In this document: positions 43,631 through 51,965 of the stretch, piece after piece
Position numbering within the stretch: position 1 is the first letter of the stretch
Layout: each line of letters begins with the position of its first letter
Source of the DNA: Blautia pseudococcoides
GTDB lineage: Bacteria > Bacillota > Clostridia > Lachnospirales > Lachnospiraceae
Direction: 5' to 3'
NCBI RefSeq assembly: GCF_001689125.2
Contig: NZ_CP015405.2
Coordinates: forward strand, 2,261,001-2,325,000
DNA: 64,000 nucleotides
Notes under the pieces: generated by a model
What the model was told of the DNA's origin: nothing
Database searches by the model: none
What the model saw: only the letters and a program-made list of their open reading frames with translations
Position numbers and translations under genes: made by a program

Positions 43631-43672
43631 GTAAGTGCCGTCAGAGAAATACATTCTCTTAACTGCACTTAC
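43631..43672 (-). terminator. Terminator between LysR and MerR genes
   Basis: GTAAGTGC / GCACTTAC closing stem with an inner AGAGAA-tac-TTCTCT-like stem; TTTTTTGC follows on the minus strand. It separates the LysR transcript from the MerR-led operon. Confidence 0.6.
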
Positions 43673-43697
43673 ATTATAAATCTCATTTTGCTTTATA

Positions 43698-44603
43698 TCA
43701 AATACTTAGTTTTAATGCCTTACTCATACCTAAAAGGCATTGCGCTTGTTCGATAAATTTTGTCGCTGCCGGACTGAACGGTTGACCACGCTTCCATGCC
43801 AGGACACTGGTTGCCGACAATTCCGGGGATAATGGTCTATAAATAATTTTGCTCTTATCCCAAAATGGAATTGCGCCTTCGACTACCAGAGAGTACGCTA
43901 ATCCTTGACTTACCATAATAGAAGCATTGGTACTTAAATTACTGGTAAACAGCACATTAAGGTTTTCAAAATAATTTCCGAACCAGCTTGCAAGCTCGCT
44001 CTGTACCTTTAGTCGGCGGGGAAGAATTAAGGGAACATCTGATAAGTCTTTTGCGGTAACAGATTTCTTGAATGCCATCGGATCATCCGGGCGCATGACA
44101 ACTACCCATTTTTCTTTTATCTGCATCCGTACAAAATCATACTTTTCTATATCAATCGGTTCCAGAAGCAGTCCAACATCAATCAGTCCTTTGTCCATCT
44201 GCTCCTTTACAATATCTGCAGTAGCCGTGAAAATATCAAAAGTAACTCTTGGATATTTATCATGAAAGACTTTAAATAGTTCAGGAAGCAGTTGTACAGA
44301 GGCAATCTCACCGCAGCCGATTGTAATTTTTCCCTCAATTTGTTCTTCCTGTTCCACAAGCTCTTTTTCTGTTTTGTCCACAAGCTGTAAAATTTCTTCG
44401 GCACGGCGGCGAAGTAAAATGCCTTCGTTTGTCAGTGTGATTTTTCGTGTACCTCGGTTAAACAGTTTTACACCCACTTCTTCTTCCATTTGCGACAATT
44501 GTCTGCTTAAAGTCGGTTGTGTAATATGAAGCACCTCGGATGCTTTTGTAATGCTTTCTTCCCGCACTACGGTAAGAAAATAACGAAGAACTCTGATTTC
44601 CAT
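43698..44603 (-). CDS. LysR-family transcriptional regulator
   Basis: A 301-aa regulator with an N-terminal winged helix (LRYFLTVVREESITKASEVL, ITQPTLSRQLSQMEEEVG) and a periplasmic-binding-like effector domain (ITIGCGEIASVQLLPELFKV, VGLLLEPIDIEKYDF). The start at 44603 is preceded by GAGGAGG. It is encoded upstream of, and on the same strand as, the whole redox cargo, which is unlike the classic divergent layout. Genes of this kind near YqhD-like reductases and CMD-cupin proteins often respond to aldehydes or oxidants; the effector here is unknown. Confidence 0.92.
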   Translation of the reverse strand: MEIRVLRYFLTVVREESITKASEVLHITQPTLSRQLSQMEEEVGVKLFNRGTRKITLTNEGILLRRRAEEILQLVDKTEKELVEQEEQIEGKITIGCGEIASVQLLPELFKVFHDKYPRVTFDIFTATADIVKEQMDKGLIDVGLLLEPIDIEKYDFVRMQIKEKWVVVMRPDDPMAFKKSVTAKDLSDVPLILPRRLKVQSELASWFGNYFENLNVLFTSNLSTNASIMVSQGLAYSLVVEGAIPFWDKSKIIYRPLSPELSATSVLAWKRGQPFSPAATKFIEQAQCLLGMSKALKLSI

Positions 44604-44642
44604 ATGTAGCCTCCTCACAGTAATCCCATGCTTAACAAACAT

Positions 44643-44894
44643 ATTATATCTATTTTATGCCTGATAGGCAATACTCTCTTGGAGTGGGAAGTCTGCTCAT
44701 CAAGTTTTCTAAAACTACTGGCAAGCAATGCAAACTTCCACAAGTTTGCGTATTTTCACAGATTGTTCACAAATGACAATCTGTAAAAAAGCTTGTTGGT
44801 GACATATCCCCAAACCCCTGAGATCACCACCTGCGGTGACGGCTGCGCGTTCTGTGAACGCTAAGAAAATCAAAAAACAACATTCCTAACATGA
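44643..44894. other. Noncoding remnant with two stem-loops, possible transfer-origin region
   Basis: No gene. Two perfect 8-bp hairpins are present: GCAAACTT-CCAC-AAGTTTGC (44730-44749) and ACAGATTG / CAATCTGT (44758-44784). After them comes GACATATCCCCAAACCCCTG and a GC-rich tail. The layout resembles the sequence ahead of relaxase genes in conjugative elements of Firmicutes, but no relaxase follows. Assignment is inference. Confidence 0.35.
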
Positions 44895-44936
44895 AAAAAC
44901 TCTATGCGAAAGAATTCTCAATCACATAGAGTTTTT
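44895..44936. terminator. Hairpin terminator near island right end
   Basis: AAAAACTCTATG pairs with CATAGAGTTTTT, followed by AATTTTTCC. Confidence 0.65.
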
Positions 44937-44979
44937 AATTTTTCCGTCTACCTGGCATAACTCATAATTTTTCTAATGT

Positions 44980-45026
44980 TTCCTTATGAGCTACCGCCTT
45001 TTGGGAACGTCCTTTTTATATGCCGG
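44980..45026. repeat. Right 47-bp inverted repeat of the island
   Basis: Begins TTCCTTATGAGCT and ends ACGTCCTTTTTATATGCCGG. It is the inverted partner of 34139-34185, with about 41 of 47 positions matching. Confidence 0.85.
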
Positions 45027-45058
45027 CATTGGCTGTCCGGTATACCCGGACAGACGCC

Positions 45059-46075
45059 TTAGTTAAACCCATAAAATTTCTGCACTACTTTATAAATCGC
45101 CACAGAAATATTTCTCCCGCTCCATCCCGGCAGGTTCACACTTCTGCCAAGGATGCCCAGGCGGAGCTTTCTGTAAATATGGATATCCTCATTTCTCAAA
45201 TATTTCCACAAATCTTTTTTCTTCTCCAGGTTCTCCTCTGTCCCGGAGCGTATCAGCATGATGGAGGATACTGCAGTGATAATGTCCAAGTACCTCAAAA
45301 GATACTGCCGCAGGTGCTTGTCACCGATCCTCTTTCCCGCCACGGAATCAATCATGAGACGGTTCACTAAAAGCTGCTGGTCAATCCTGCGAATCATAAT
45401 ATCCTCATGAACGGACTGGTCCTCCCTGCCGATAAAATACCGGTAAAAATTCACATCCATATAGTACATGGTCTTCACTGAGGGAAGGGGCTGGTAGACA
45501 AACAGGTTGTCCACATAAAAGGTGTGTTTCGGCAGTTCCAGGCCGCACTCTCTGAGCAGTCCGGTACGATAGATCACGGAATGCATCAGAATGTATTTCC
45601 CCACCGGCATTTTGCTGATCTCCTCCCAGGTAAAAATCTTTCCCTGGGGCAGGTATTTCTTATAACGCATGACTTTCTTCCGTCTGGCGCCCTGTTTTTC
45701 ATAGACAAAGTTGCTGATCATCATATCCAGGGTCTGTGGCCCGCCAACAATCTCTGAGAGCTTTGTCAGGATCGCTTCATAGGCCTCCTTGTTCACCCAG
45801 TCATCGCTGTCCACCACTTTAAAAAAAATTCCGGTTGCGTTTCGCAGCCCTGTGTTCACGGCCTCCCCATGGCCGCCGTTCTCCTGGTGAATGGCTTTCA
45901 CGATGCCGGGATATCTGGCAGCATAATCGTCTGCAATTTTCGCCGTGTCATCCACGGACCCGTCATCTACGATCAAAATCTCCACCTGCTCCCCGCCTTC
46001 CAACAGGGAATCCACGCATTTCTCCATATATGCCTGGGAATTATAACAGGGAACTGCAACGGACAATAATTTCAT
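45059..46075 (-). CDS. Glycosyltransferase family 2
   Basis: A 338-aa GT-A fold transferase. The N-terminal domain shows LSVAVPCYNSQAYMEKCVDS, ILIVDDGSVDDT (nucleotide-sugar Asp pair), AIHQENGGHGEAVN and the DxD-type FKVVDSDDWVN. No membrane segment is seen. It probably adds a sugar to a cell-surface polymer; acceptor and sugar are unknown. The start at 46075 is preceded by GGAGG inside the end of mutY; the longer frame upstream overlaps mutY and has no ribosome site. It is last in the HAD-sfsA-mutY series. Confidence 0.9.
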   Translation of the reverse strand: MKLLSVAVPCYNSQAYMEKCVDSLLEGGEQVEILIVDDGSVDDTAKIADDYAARYPGIVKAIHQENGGHGEAVNTGLRNATGIFFKVVDSDDWVNKEAYEAILTKLSEIVGGPQTLDMMISNFVYEKQGARRKKVMRYKKYLPQGKIFTWEEISKMPVGKYILMHSVIYRTGLLRECGLELPKHTFYVDNLFVYQPLPSVKTMYYMDVNFYRYFIGREDQSVHEDIMIRRIDQQLLVNRLMIDSVAGKRIGDKHLRQYLLRYLDIITAVSSIMLIRSGTEENLEKKKDLWKYLRNEDIHIYRKLRLGILGRSVNLPGWSGRNISVAIYKVVQKFYGFN

Positions 46076-46079
46076 TGGA

Positions 46080-47132
46080 TTAGTCCTCCTCAATATATTT
46101 TCTATATGCGGAAAAAGCGGAGGGAATCGGGTATTTTCCCTTCGACTCTTTTTTATTGATAAAAAGCAGGCTTCCTGCCTTTTTCTCCTCTGTGGAAGCA
46201 ACCTTTACCACATATCCTTTCATATGCCACTCCACATGTGAAAAAATATGTTTTGCTTCCCCGGCGGCCCTTATGTGCAGGGGCATGAGTTTTAATTCCT
46301 CCACTGCCTTTAACACTTCCTCCTGGGTAAGCCAGCCTTCCATATTGGGAAATTCATACAAACCTGCCAACAGCCCTTTATCCGGACGCTTGCAAATAGC
46401 ATATTCCTGTCCGTTTTGTATGAGCAGGACTGTCTTTTCCTCAATCCGGCGCTGTTTTTTCGCCGCTTTTTTGGGATAATCCAGAACCGTGCCGTGAGCC
46501 CGGGCACTGCACAGATGACGTACGGGACAGACATCACATTTTGCCATACCGTTCGGTATACACACCGTAGCCCCCAGCTCCATGAGGCTCTGATTAAAGG
46601 CCCCCGGCCGGTCCTCTGGCATGACAGCTTCCAATTCCTGCTCCACGCGCCGCTTTACAGACTGCTTTAGGATATCCTCCCCGTTTTCTGTGATACGGGA
46701 AATGACACGCAGTACATTGCCGTCCACGGCCGGCTTTTTCAGACCAAAGGCAATGGAGGAGACAGCGCCTGCGGTGTAGCTGCCAATACCGGGAAGCGCC
46801 AAGATCTTTTCATAATCCGGGGGGATATTCCCGCCGTATTCTTCGACGATCTCTTTTGCTGCCTTCTGCATATTTTTCACACGATTATAATAGCCCAAAC
46901 CCTCCCACAATTTCAAGAGTTTATTTTCCGGGCAGGCCGCCAAATCCCGGGTTCCGGGAAGTTCCGCGAGAAACCGCCGGTAATAGTCCTTCACAGCCTC
47001 CACCCTGGTCTGCTGCAGCATGATCTCCGACACCCAAACATGATACGGGGTTGGTTCCCTCCGCCAGGGCAGATCCCGCTTGTTCTTCTCATACCAGGAA
47101 AGCAAAGGCTCTGTTATCTGTTCCAGTTTCAT
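46080..47132 (-). CDS. mutY: A/G-specific adenine DNA glycosylase
   Basis: A 350-aa base-excision repair enzyme that removes adenine opposite 8-oxoguanine. Features: WVSEIMLQQTRVEAV, the helix-hairpin-helix LPGIGSYTAGAV, KPAVDGNVLRV with the catalytic Asp, and iron-sulphur cluster cysteines in CIPNGMAKCDVCPVRHLC. A C-terminal NUDIX-like domain for 8-oxoG recognition (LLAGLYEFPNMEG, HIFSHVEWHMKGY) follows. The ATG overlaps the sfsA stop (ATGA). Confidence 0.96.
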   Translation of the reverse strand: MKLEQITEPLLSWYEKNKRDLPWRREPTPYHVWVSEIMLQQTRVEAVKDYYRRFLAELPGTRDLAACPENKLLKLWEGLGYYNRVKNMQKAAKEIVEEYGGNIPPDYEKILALPGIGSYTAGAVSSIAFGLKKPAVDGNVLRVISRITENGEDILKQSVKRRVEQELEAVMPEDRPGAFNQSLMELGATVCIPNGMAKCDVCPVRHLCSARAHGTVLDYPKKAAKKQRRIEEKTVLLIQNGQEYAICKRPDKGLLAGLYEFPNMEGWLTQEEVLKAVEELKLMPLHIRAAGEAKHIFSHVEWHMKGYVVKVASTEEKKAGSLLFINKKESKGKYPIPSAFSAYRKYIEED

Positions 47133-47812
47133 ATTAGCTGCACCTCCACCGGTTCCCCAAGACAAATGGCGTCCGGTTCTACAAAACAGTCATAGGCCAG
47201 TACATGTACACCTGCCTGTTCTGCCTCCAAAAGCGCCTGGGCAAAAGCCTCGTGCGTCCTTTTGTTGGGCTCAAAGTATTTCACGTCTTTCATCTGGATA
47301 ACAAACATAATATACGCCTCATAGCCGTCTTTTATACATTGGCACAGCTCCTTTATATGCTTGATGCCGCGCTCGGTGGGTGCGTCCGGAAAGCGGACAA
47401 TTCCATCCTCCTCAAGAGTCACGCCTTTTACTTCCATGAAAATTTTCCGTTTCCCCTGTTCCATATACAGGTCAAACCGGGAATTTCCATATTTTGTCTC
47501 AGGACGGATATATGCGCCCTCACCAAGGAGATTTCCTTTTCGCAGCCACTCTTCCACTACCCGGTTGGGAATCTGGGAATCCATATTGATCAGGCGGTTT
47601 CCCTTTTTCACGGCAATCAGGTCATATGCTGTTTTTCGTTCTTTTTTGTCACTTTTCTCCAGAAAAACAGAGGCGCCGGGAACTAATAATTCCCGGCACC
47701 TTCCAGTGTTTTTCACGTGACAGATCTCTTCCTGCCCGTCAATCTCCACACGGGCAATAAAACGGTTGGGGCGGCTTACAAAGCGCCCTTCCCTGATATT
47801 CTGATATCTCAT
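47129..47812 (-). CDS. sfsA: SfsA family DNA/RNA nuclease-like protein
   Basis: A 227-aa protein. Motifs of SfsA are RPNRFIARVEIDGQEEICHV (OB-like N-terminal part), KNTGRCRELLVPGA, and the nuclease-like core NSRFDLYMEQGKRKIFMEVKGVTL (residues D, E and K of a PD-(D/E)xK fold, split here for reading), then FPDAPTERGIKHI. Originally described as a sugar fermentation stimulator; some homologues cut or bind nucleic acid. It overlaps the HAD gene by four bases and mutY by four, so all three are translated together. Confidence 0.94.
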   Translation of the reverse strand: MRYQNIREGRFVSRPNRFIARVEIDGQEEICHVKNTGRCRELLVPGASVFLEKSDKKERKTAYDLIAVKKGNRLINMDSQIPNRVVEEWLRKGNLLGEGAYIRPETKYGNSRFDLYMEQGKRKIFMEVKGVTLEEDGIVRFPDAPTERGIKHIKELCQCIKDGYEAYIMFVIQMKDVKYFEPNKRTHEAFAQALLEAEQAGVHVLAYDCFVEPDAICLGEPVEVQLI

Positions 47813-48633
47813 GCTTCTGTCAGTCCCTCATAGATCTCTTTTACGCTGTCAAAGACATAGGTTGGCTTTACATCTCCTTCTTCTATGTCCTGTATAGTCG
47901 CTTCACCGGAAAGCACACAGATGGTATCCACCCCGGCTTTCACTCCGGTTTTGATATCTGTGTAGAGCCGGTCACCAATAATGACAGCATCCTCTGCCTT
48001 CAGGTCCAGCTTCTTTAATACACAGTTTACCATAATCGGCTCAGGTTTACCAATAAAAAATGGTTCTTTTCCTGTGGCATTTTTCAGCATTATGCTCATA
48101 GATCCACAGTCAGGGATATAACCAAAGCTCACCGGGCATACAAAATCAGGATTTGTAGCCAGATATACCACATCCCTGCCCAGCATAATGCATGTATTTC
48201 TGATTTTCTCAGAGGTATTTTCCGTATCAAATCCAATGAGTACAACCGTGGCCCTGTCATCCACCTCTGTGACTACCTGTATGCCAGCCTCACGCAGCTC
48301 ATTTACCAGGGAACAGGTTCCCATGCAGTAGACCACCTGTCCCGGATAATTTTCATTGATATACATGGCAGTTGCCTGGCTGGATGTGTAGAAATTCTCA
48401 TATCCTGCCCGGATCCCCATCTTAGCCACCTTCTCCACATAGTCGTTTACCGACTTGGAAGAATTGTTGGTGATAAAGATGTACTGTCCGCCTCTTCTCT
48501 CGATCTCATCCAGGAAATCCAGTGTTCCCGCAAATATTTCATCTTCATTGTAAATAGTTCCATCCATATCCAAAAGATATAGTTTCTTGTCTCTCAGGCT
48601 CTCCGCATTTTTACCGTTCTTATCTGTCAGCAT
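47809..48633 (-). CDS. HAD-superfamily phosphatase, class IIA (NagD/PNPase-like)
   Basis: A 274-aa hydrolase. HAD motifs: LYLLDMDGTIYNEDE (nucleophile Asp), YIFITNNSSKS, FFIGKPEP with Lys, and AVIIGDRLYTDIKTGVKAG (metal-binding Asp). The C2a cap makes it a member of the NagD/p-nitrophenyl phosphatase group, which acts on sugar phosphates, nucleotides or glycerol phosphate. The start at 48633 follows AAGGAG and overlaps nothing, though longer frames extend into the DUF1667 gene. Next to the glycerol-3-phosphate genes, a glycerol phosphate role is possible. Confidence 0.92.
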   Translation of the reverse strand: MLTDKNGKNAESLRDKKLYLLDMDGTIYNEDEIFAGTLDFLDEIERRGGQYIFITNNSSKSVNDYVEKVAKMGIRAGYENFYTSSQATAMYINENYPGQVVYCMGTCSLVNELREAGIQVVTEVDDRATVVLIGFDTENTSEKIRNTCIMLGRDVVYLATNPDFVCPVSFGYIPDCGSMSIMLKNATGKEPFFIGKPEPIMVNCVLKKLDLKAEDAVIIGDRLYTDIKTGVKAGVDTICVLSGEATIQDIEEGDVKPTYVFDSVKEIYEGLTEA

Positions 48634-48661
48634 TTTCTTCTCCTTGTAAATCTCGTTCTTT

Positions 48662-49027
48662 TTATACCGCCGGTATATTTTTTGTGGCAATGATATCCAC
48701 GCCGGTTCCGCACACATTTCTAAGCACCACATCTCCAATATGTACCGGGGCGTTCATCCGGACGGCTCTTAATGCTTCTGCGCAGTCATAAATCTTCCCT
48801 TTTGGAATATCGGAGGCTGTCTTGACGGATACCACTGGAAGTGTGCCTCCGGCTACACGGACAGAGGACGTGACAATCCTGGTGGGGTTGGTCACCTCTT
48901 TTTTTCCGTAAGCTTCACCCTTTTTGCAGGTGTTTCCCTCCACCTTTTTCACAGCTCCATTATCCATTGTAACAGTAAGACTACATCCCAGAGGACAATT
49001 AATGCAAATCAATTCTCTCGTTTCCAT
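48662..49027 (-). CDS. DUF1667 protein, part of a GlpABC-like glycerol-3-phosphate dehydrogenase
   Basis: A 121-aa protein with four N-terminal cysteines in LICINCPLGCSLTV and EGNTCKKGEAYGK, probably an iron-sulphur or metal site, followed by GTLPVVSVKTASDIPKGKI. It is found almost always with the two flavoproteins upstream, so it likely replaces the GlpC-type electron carrier. It lies two bases after the FAD gene. The electron acceptor is unknown. Confidence 0.9.
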   Translation of the reverse strand: METRELICINCPLGCSLTVTMDNGAVKKVEGNTCKKGEAYGKKEVTNPTRIVTSSVRVAGGTLPVVSVKTASDIPKGKIYDCAEALRAVRMNAPVHIGDVVLRNVCGTGVDIIATKNIPAV

Positions 49028-49029
49028 CT

Positions 49030-50301
49030 CTATGCCTCCTCCACTTTCACAGTAATCTTATCGAAACTTTCATTGTCTGTCAAATCCGATTTTTTCAATA
49101 CTACCTGCTCCATTTCACCGGGTGCCAGCTTTCTCTTTTTCTTATGCCAAATCCGCCTCTCACCCAAGTATACACTCACATAACAGTCCCTGTAAACACC
49201 GCCCACCCGGAAACGCAGGGTAAGGGTATCTTCCATACATGCAGGCCGGATGGTCTGAGGCACTGTGTAACGAACGCCATCCACAGCCAAAACCCTGATC
49301 GGCCTTGCATCCCTTTTTTCCTTCTCTCCCCGAATATATGCGGCCGCACAGGCACCGGCCCTTGCCGCCTCCTCGGAGACATAGTCTACCAGATCATGTA
49401 CATGGAGCACATTGCCGCAGGCAAAGACACCCGGCACATTGGTCTCCAGACTTTCATTCACCACAGGGCCTGAGGTGACGCGGGACAGTTCCACGCCTAT
49501 TTTTCCTGACAACTCATTTTCCGGGATCAGGCCGCAGGACAGAAGCAATGTGTCGCAGGAATAAAACTCCTCGGTTCCCGGAACCGGCTTCCTGTTCTCA
49601 TCCACCTGCGCCAGGGTGATCCCTGTCACTCTTTCCTTTCCCTGAATATCAATCACTGTATGACTGAGTTTTAATGGAATATCAAAGTCATTCAGGCATT
49701 GTACAATATTTCTCTGAAGGCCCCCGGAGAAGGGCATCAGCTCTGCCACCACTTTTACCTCAGCACCCTCCAGGGTCATTCTTCTTGCCATGATCAATCC
49801 AATATCACCGGAGCCCAGGATCACCACTTCCCTGCCCGGCATATATCCCTCCATATTAACCAGACGCTGCGCTGTTCCCGCAGTATAAATACCTGCAGGG
49901 CGGTAACCCGGAATATTCAGGGCGCCTCTTGGCCTCTCCCTGCAGCCCATAGCCAGGATCACGGCGCGGGCCTTCAGCATCATAAGGCCGTCCTCTCTGT
50001 TCATAGCCATAACGGTTTTGCATGCTTCCCCATCCTGGATATCCAGAACCATAGTGTGCAGTTTATAGGGAATCTCCATCTCTTCCACCTGGGCAATAAA
50101 ACGCCAGGCATATTCCGGTCCTGTCAGTTCCTCCTTAAAGGTATGGAGACCAAATCCATTGTGGATACACTGGTTTAAAATTCCTCCCAGTTCCCTGTCA
50201 CGCTCCAGTATCAGGATGTTTTCCACCCCTTCTTTTCTCGCAGATACAGCGGCTGCCAGTCCTGCCGGGCCTCCGCCGATTATAATTAAATCATAACACA
50301 T
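49030..50301 (-). CDS. FAD/NAD(P)-dependent oxidoreductase (GlpB-like role)
   Basis: A 423-aa flavoprotein. FAD loop IIIGGGPAGLAAAVSARKEG at the start; second dinucleotide loop GREVVILGSGDIGLIMARR; conserved GVFACGNVLHVHDLVD near the end of the FAD domain. No catalytic CxxC is visible, so it passes electrons rather than reducing disulfides. It lies between the GlpA-like gene and the DUF1667 gene on one transcript; together they oxidise glycerol-3-phosphate and pass electrons on. Confidence 0.92.
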   Translation of the reverse strand: MCYDLIIIGGGPAGLAAAVSARKEGVENILILERDRELGGILNQCIHNGFGLHTFKEELTGPEYAWRFIAQVEEMEIPYKLHTMVLDIQDGEACKTVMAMNREDGLMMLKARAVILAMGCRERPRGALNIPGYRPAGIYTAGTAQRLVNMEGYMPGREVVILGSGDIGLIMARRMTLEGAEVKVVAELMPFSGGLQRNIVQCLNDFDIPLKLSHTVIDIQGKERVTGITLAQVDENRKPVPGTEEFYSCDTLLLSCGLIPENELSGKIGVELSRVTSGPVVNESLETNVPGVFACGNVLHVHDLVDYVSEEAARAGACAAAYIRGEKEKRDARPIRVLAVDGVRYTVPQTIRPACMEDTLTLRFRVGGVYRDCYVSVYLGERRIWHKKKRKLAPGEMEQVVLKKSDLTDNESFDKITVKVEEA

Positions 50302-50323
50302 GATCTTTCCTCTCTTTCCCCGT

Positions 50324-51787
50324 TTAAACTGTCTTATTTTCTCCTGCTTCCCCGTCTTTTAGAACACCTGTAAGAAGCTTTGACCCTTTGCCTGCCTTCG
50401 TAAGGCTGAGTGGGTCCACATGCAGCTCTCTGGCCAGTATTTCCATGGTTCTGGGCGCGCAGAAGCCTGACTGGCATCTGCCCATTCCTGCCCTTGTTCT
50501 CCGCTTCACACCATCTAAAGACCTGGCTCCCAAAGGACGTCTTATGGCATTTATGATCTCACCCTCCGTCACAGTCTCACAGCGGCAGATGACGTTGCCG
50601 TAAGCCGGGTCTTTTTGGATCAGCTTTGCCATTTCTTCCGGAGAGGCCTGCGCCACGCTTAGAATATCCTCTCTTGTGCCGATAAAATCCTCCTTCTTTT
50701 TTGCATGGAGATACTCTGCTGTCATCTGTGCCAGGTATTCCCCTATGGCAGGAGCACTTGACAGGCCCGGTGACTCAATCCCGGCCGCATTGAAAAAGCC
50801 TTCCGCATCCTTAGCTTCACCCAGAACAAAATCCTCATTTTTTTCTGTAGCCCGAAGACCTGCAAAGGACGTGATCACCATATGCAGGGGAACATCCGCA
50901 GCACTGACACGTGCCAGAGATGCCACTTTTTCAAGTCCCCCAGCGGTTGTCTGGATTCCCTCTTTGTCCTCCATGTCATCCGCCGTGGGGCCTACAAGCA
51001 GGTTGCCGTGCACTGTGGGGGTGATGAGGACCCCTTTTCCCATCTTTGTTGGAAGCTGGAACACTGTGTGGGATACAAAATCTCCTGCTTTTTTATCCAG
51101 CAGGCAGTATTCCCCTTTTCTTGGAGTGATAGAGAGCTTTTGGCTGCTCACCATATTGTTGAAAACATCAGCATATACACCTGCTGCATTGATGACACAC
51201 GCTGCCTCGTAGTATTCCCGGTCTGTCTCAATTTCGTAACCGCCTTTTTCCAGCTTTCTGACTGCCTTTACCTCTGTATCCAAAAAGAAATCCACACCGT
51301 TCACACAGGCATTCTCCGCCATGGCGATAGTCAGTTTAAAAGGACATACGATCCCGCCGGTGGGGGCATATAACAGGGCTTTGACCTGGTGGGAAATGTT
51401 TGGCTCCAGTTTGTGGATTTCTTCTCCTCTCACAATCCTTAAGCCTTCCACCCCATTCTCCTCCCCGCGCGTTTTCAATGCCTCCAGCTTCGGGATATCA
51501 TGCTCATCAAAGCAAAGGACTAAAGAACCATTCTGCCTGTATGGAAAATCCAATTCCTTTGACAGAGCTTTCATCATTTTACTGCCTCTCACATTCATCC
51601 TGGCCTTCATGGAGCCTGGTTCCGCATCAAAACCTGCATGGACAATTGCACTGTTGGCCTTGGAAGTACCGCAGCAGACATCCTCCTCCCGTTCCAGTAC
51701 GGCTGTCTTCAGGCTATATCTGGACAACTCCCTTGCCACAGAGCTTCCCACAACTCCAGCTCCGATAATTATCACATCATATTTCAT
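50324..51787 (-). CDS. Anaerobic glycerol-3-phosphate dehydrogenase, GlpA-like subunit with BFD domain
   Basis: A 487-aa flavoenzyme. The DAO-type FAD domain starts with IIIGAGVVGSSVARELSRY and has GTSKANSAIVHAGFD and LLVGPTADDMEDKEG. The C-terminal BFD-like [2Fe-2S] region has VICRCETVTEG and AGMGRCQSGFC, four cysteines in all. It oxidises glycerol-3-phosphate to dihydroxyacetone phosphate. It is preceded by a terminator-like leader (51884-51940) and the glpP gene, so it is likely under GlpP antitermination. Relatives acting on other hydroxy acids exist, but the GlpP neighbour fits glycerol-3-phosphate. Confidence 0.9.
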   Translation of the reverse strand: MKYDVIIIGAGVVGSSVARELSRYSLKTAVLEREEDVCCGTSKANSAIVHAGFDAEPGSMKARMNVRGSKMMKALSKELDFPYRQNGSLVLCFDEHDIPKLEALKTRGEENGVEGLRIVRGEEIHKLEPNISHQVKALLYAPTGGIVCPFKLTIAMAENACVNGVDFFLDTEVKAVRKLEKGGYEIETDREYYEAACVINAAGVYADVFNNMVSSQKLSITPRKGEYCLLDKKAGDFVSHTVFQLPTKMGKGVLITPTVHGNLLVGPTADDMEDKEGIQTTAGGLEKVASLARVSAADVPLHMVITSFAGLRATEKNEDFVLGEAKDAEGFFNAAGIESPGLSSAPAIGEYLAQMTAEYLHAKKKEDFIGTREDILSVAQASPEEMAKLIQKDPAYGNVICRCETVTEGEIINAIRRPLGARSLDGVKRRTRAGMGRCQSGFCAPRTMEILARELHVDPLSLTKAGKGSKLLTGVLKDGEAGENKTV

Positions 51788-51883
51788 TTTCTCATTCCTC
51801 CTGTTTTTTTAGAAAGTTCCGGCGAACCGGATTCTCAGGCCAAAACACAGCCGCTTTCGGCCGTATCTTTTTCACCCATTGCA

Positions 51884-51940
51884 CAAAAAAGAGACAAGGC
51901 GAATACACATGCTTCTGACATGTGTCCTCCGCTTTGTCTC
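51884..51940 (-). promoter_or_regulatory. Leader terminator before glpA, probable GlpP target
   Basis: On the minus strand GAGACAAAGCGGAGGACACATG folds back with CATGTGTATTCGCCTTGTCTC (split loop TCAGAAG) and ends in TTTTTT. It lies about 95 bases upstream of the GlpA-like gene and 25 bases after glpP. GlpP in Bacillus prevents stopping at such a leader when glycerol-3-phosphate is present. The same GAGACAA outer stem recurs before glpP itself. Confidence 0.7.
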
Positions 51941-51965
51941 TGTTCTCCAGCGTTATCTATTCTAT

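Noticed and set aside
34139..45026. Island ends as direct-repeat attachment sites
   Set aside because: The matching ends are inverted, not direct, and no short direct duplication could be confirmed by reading.
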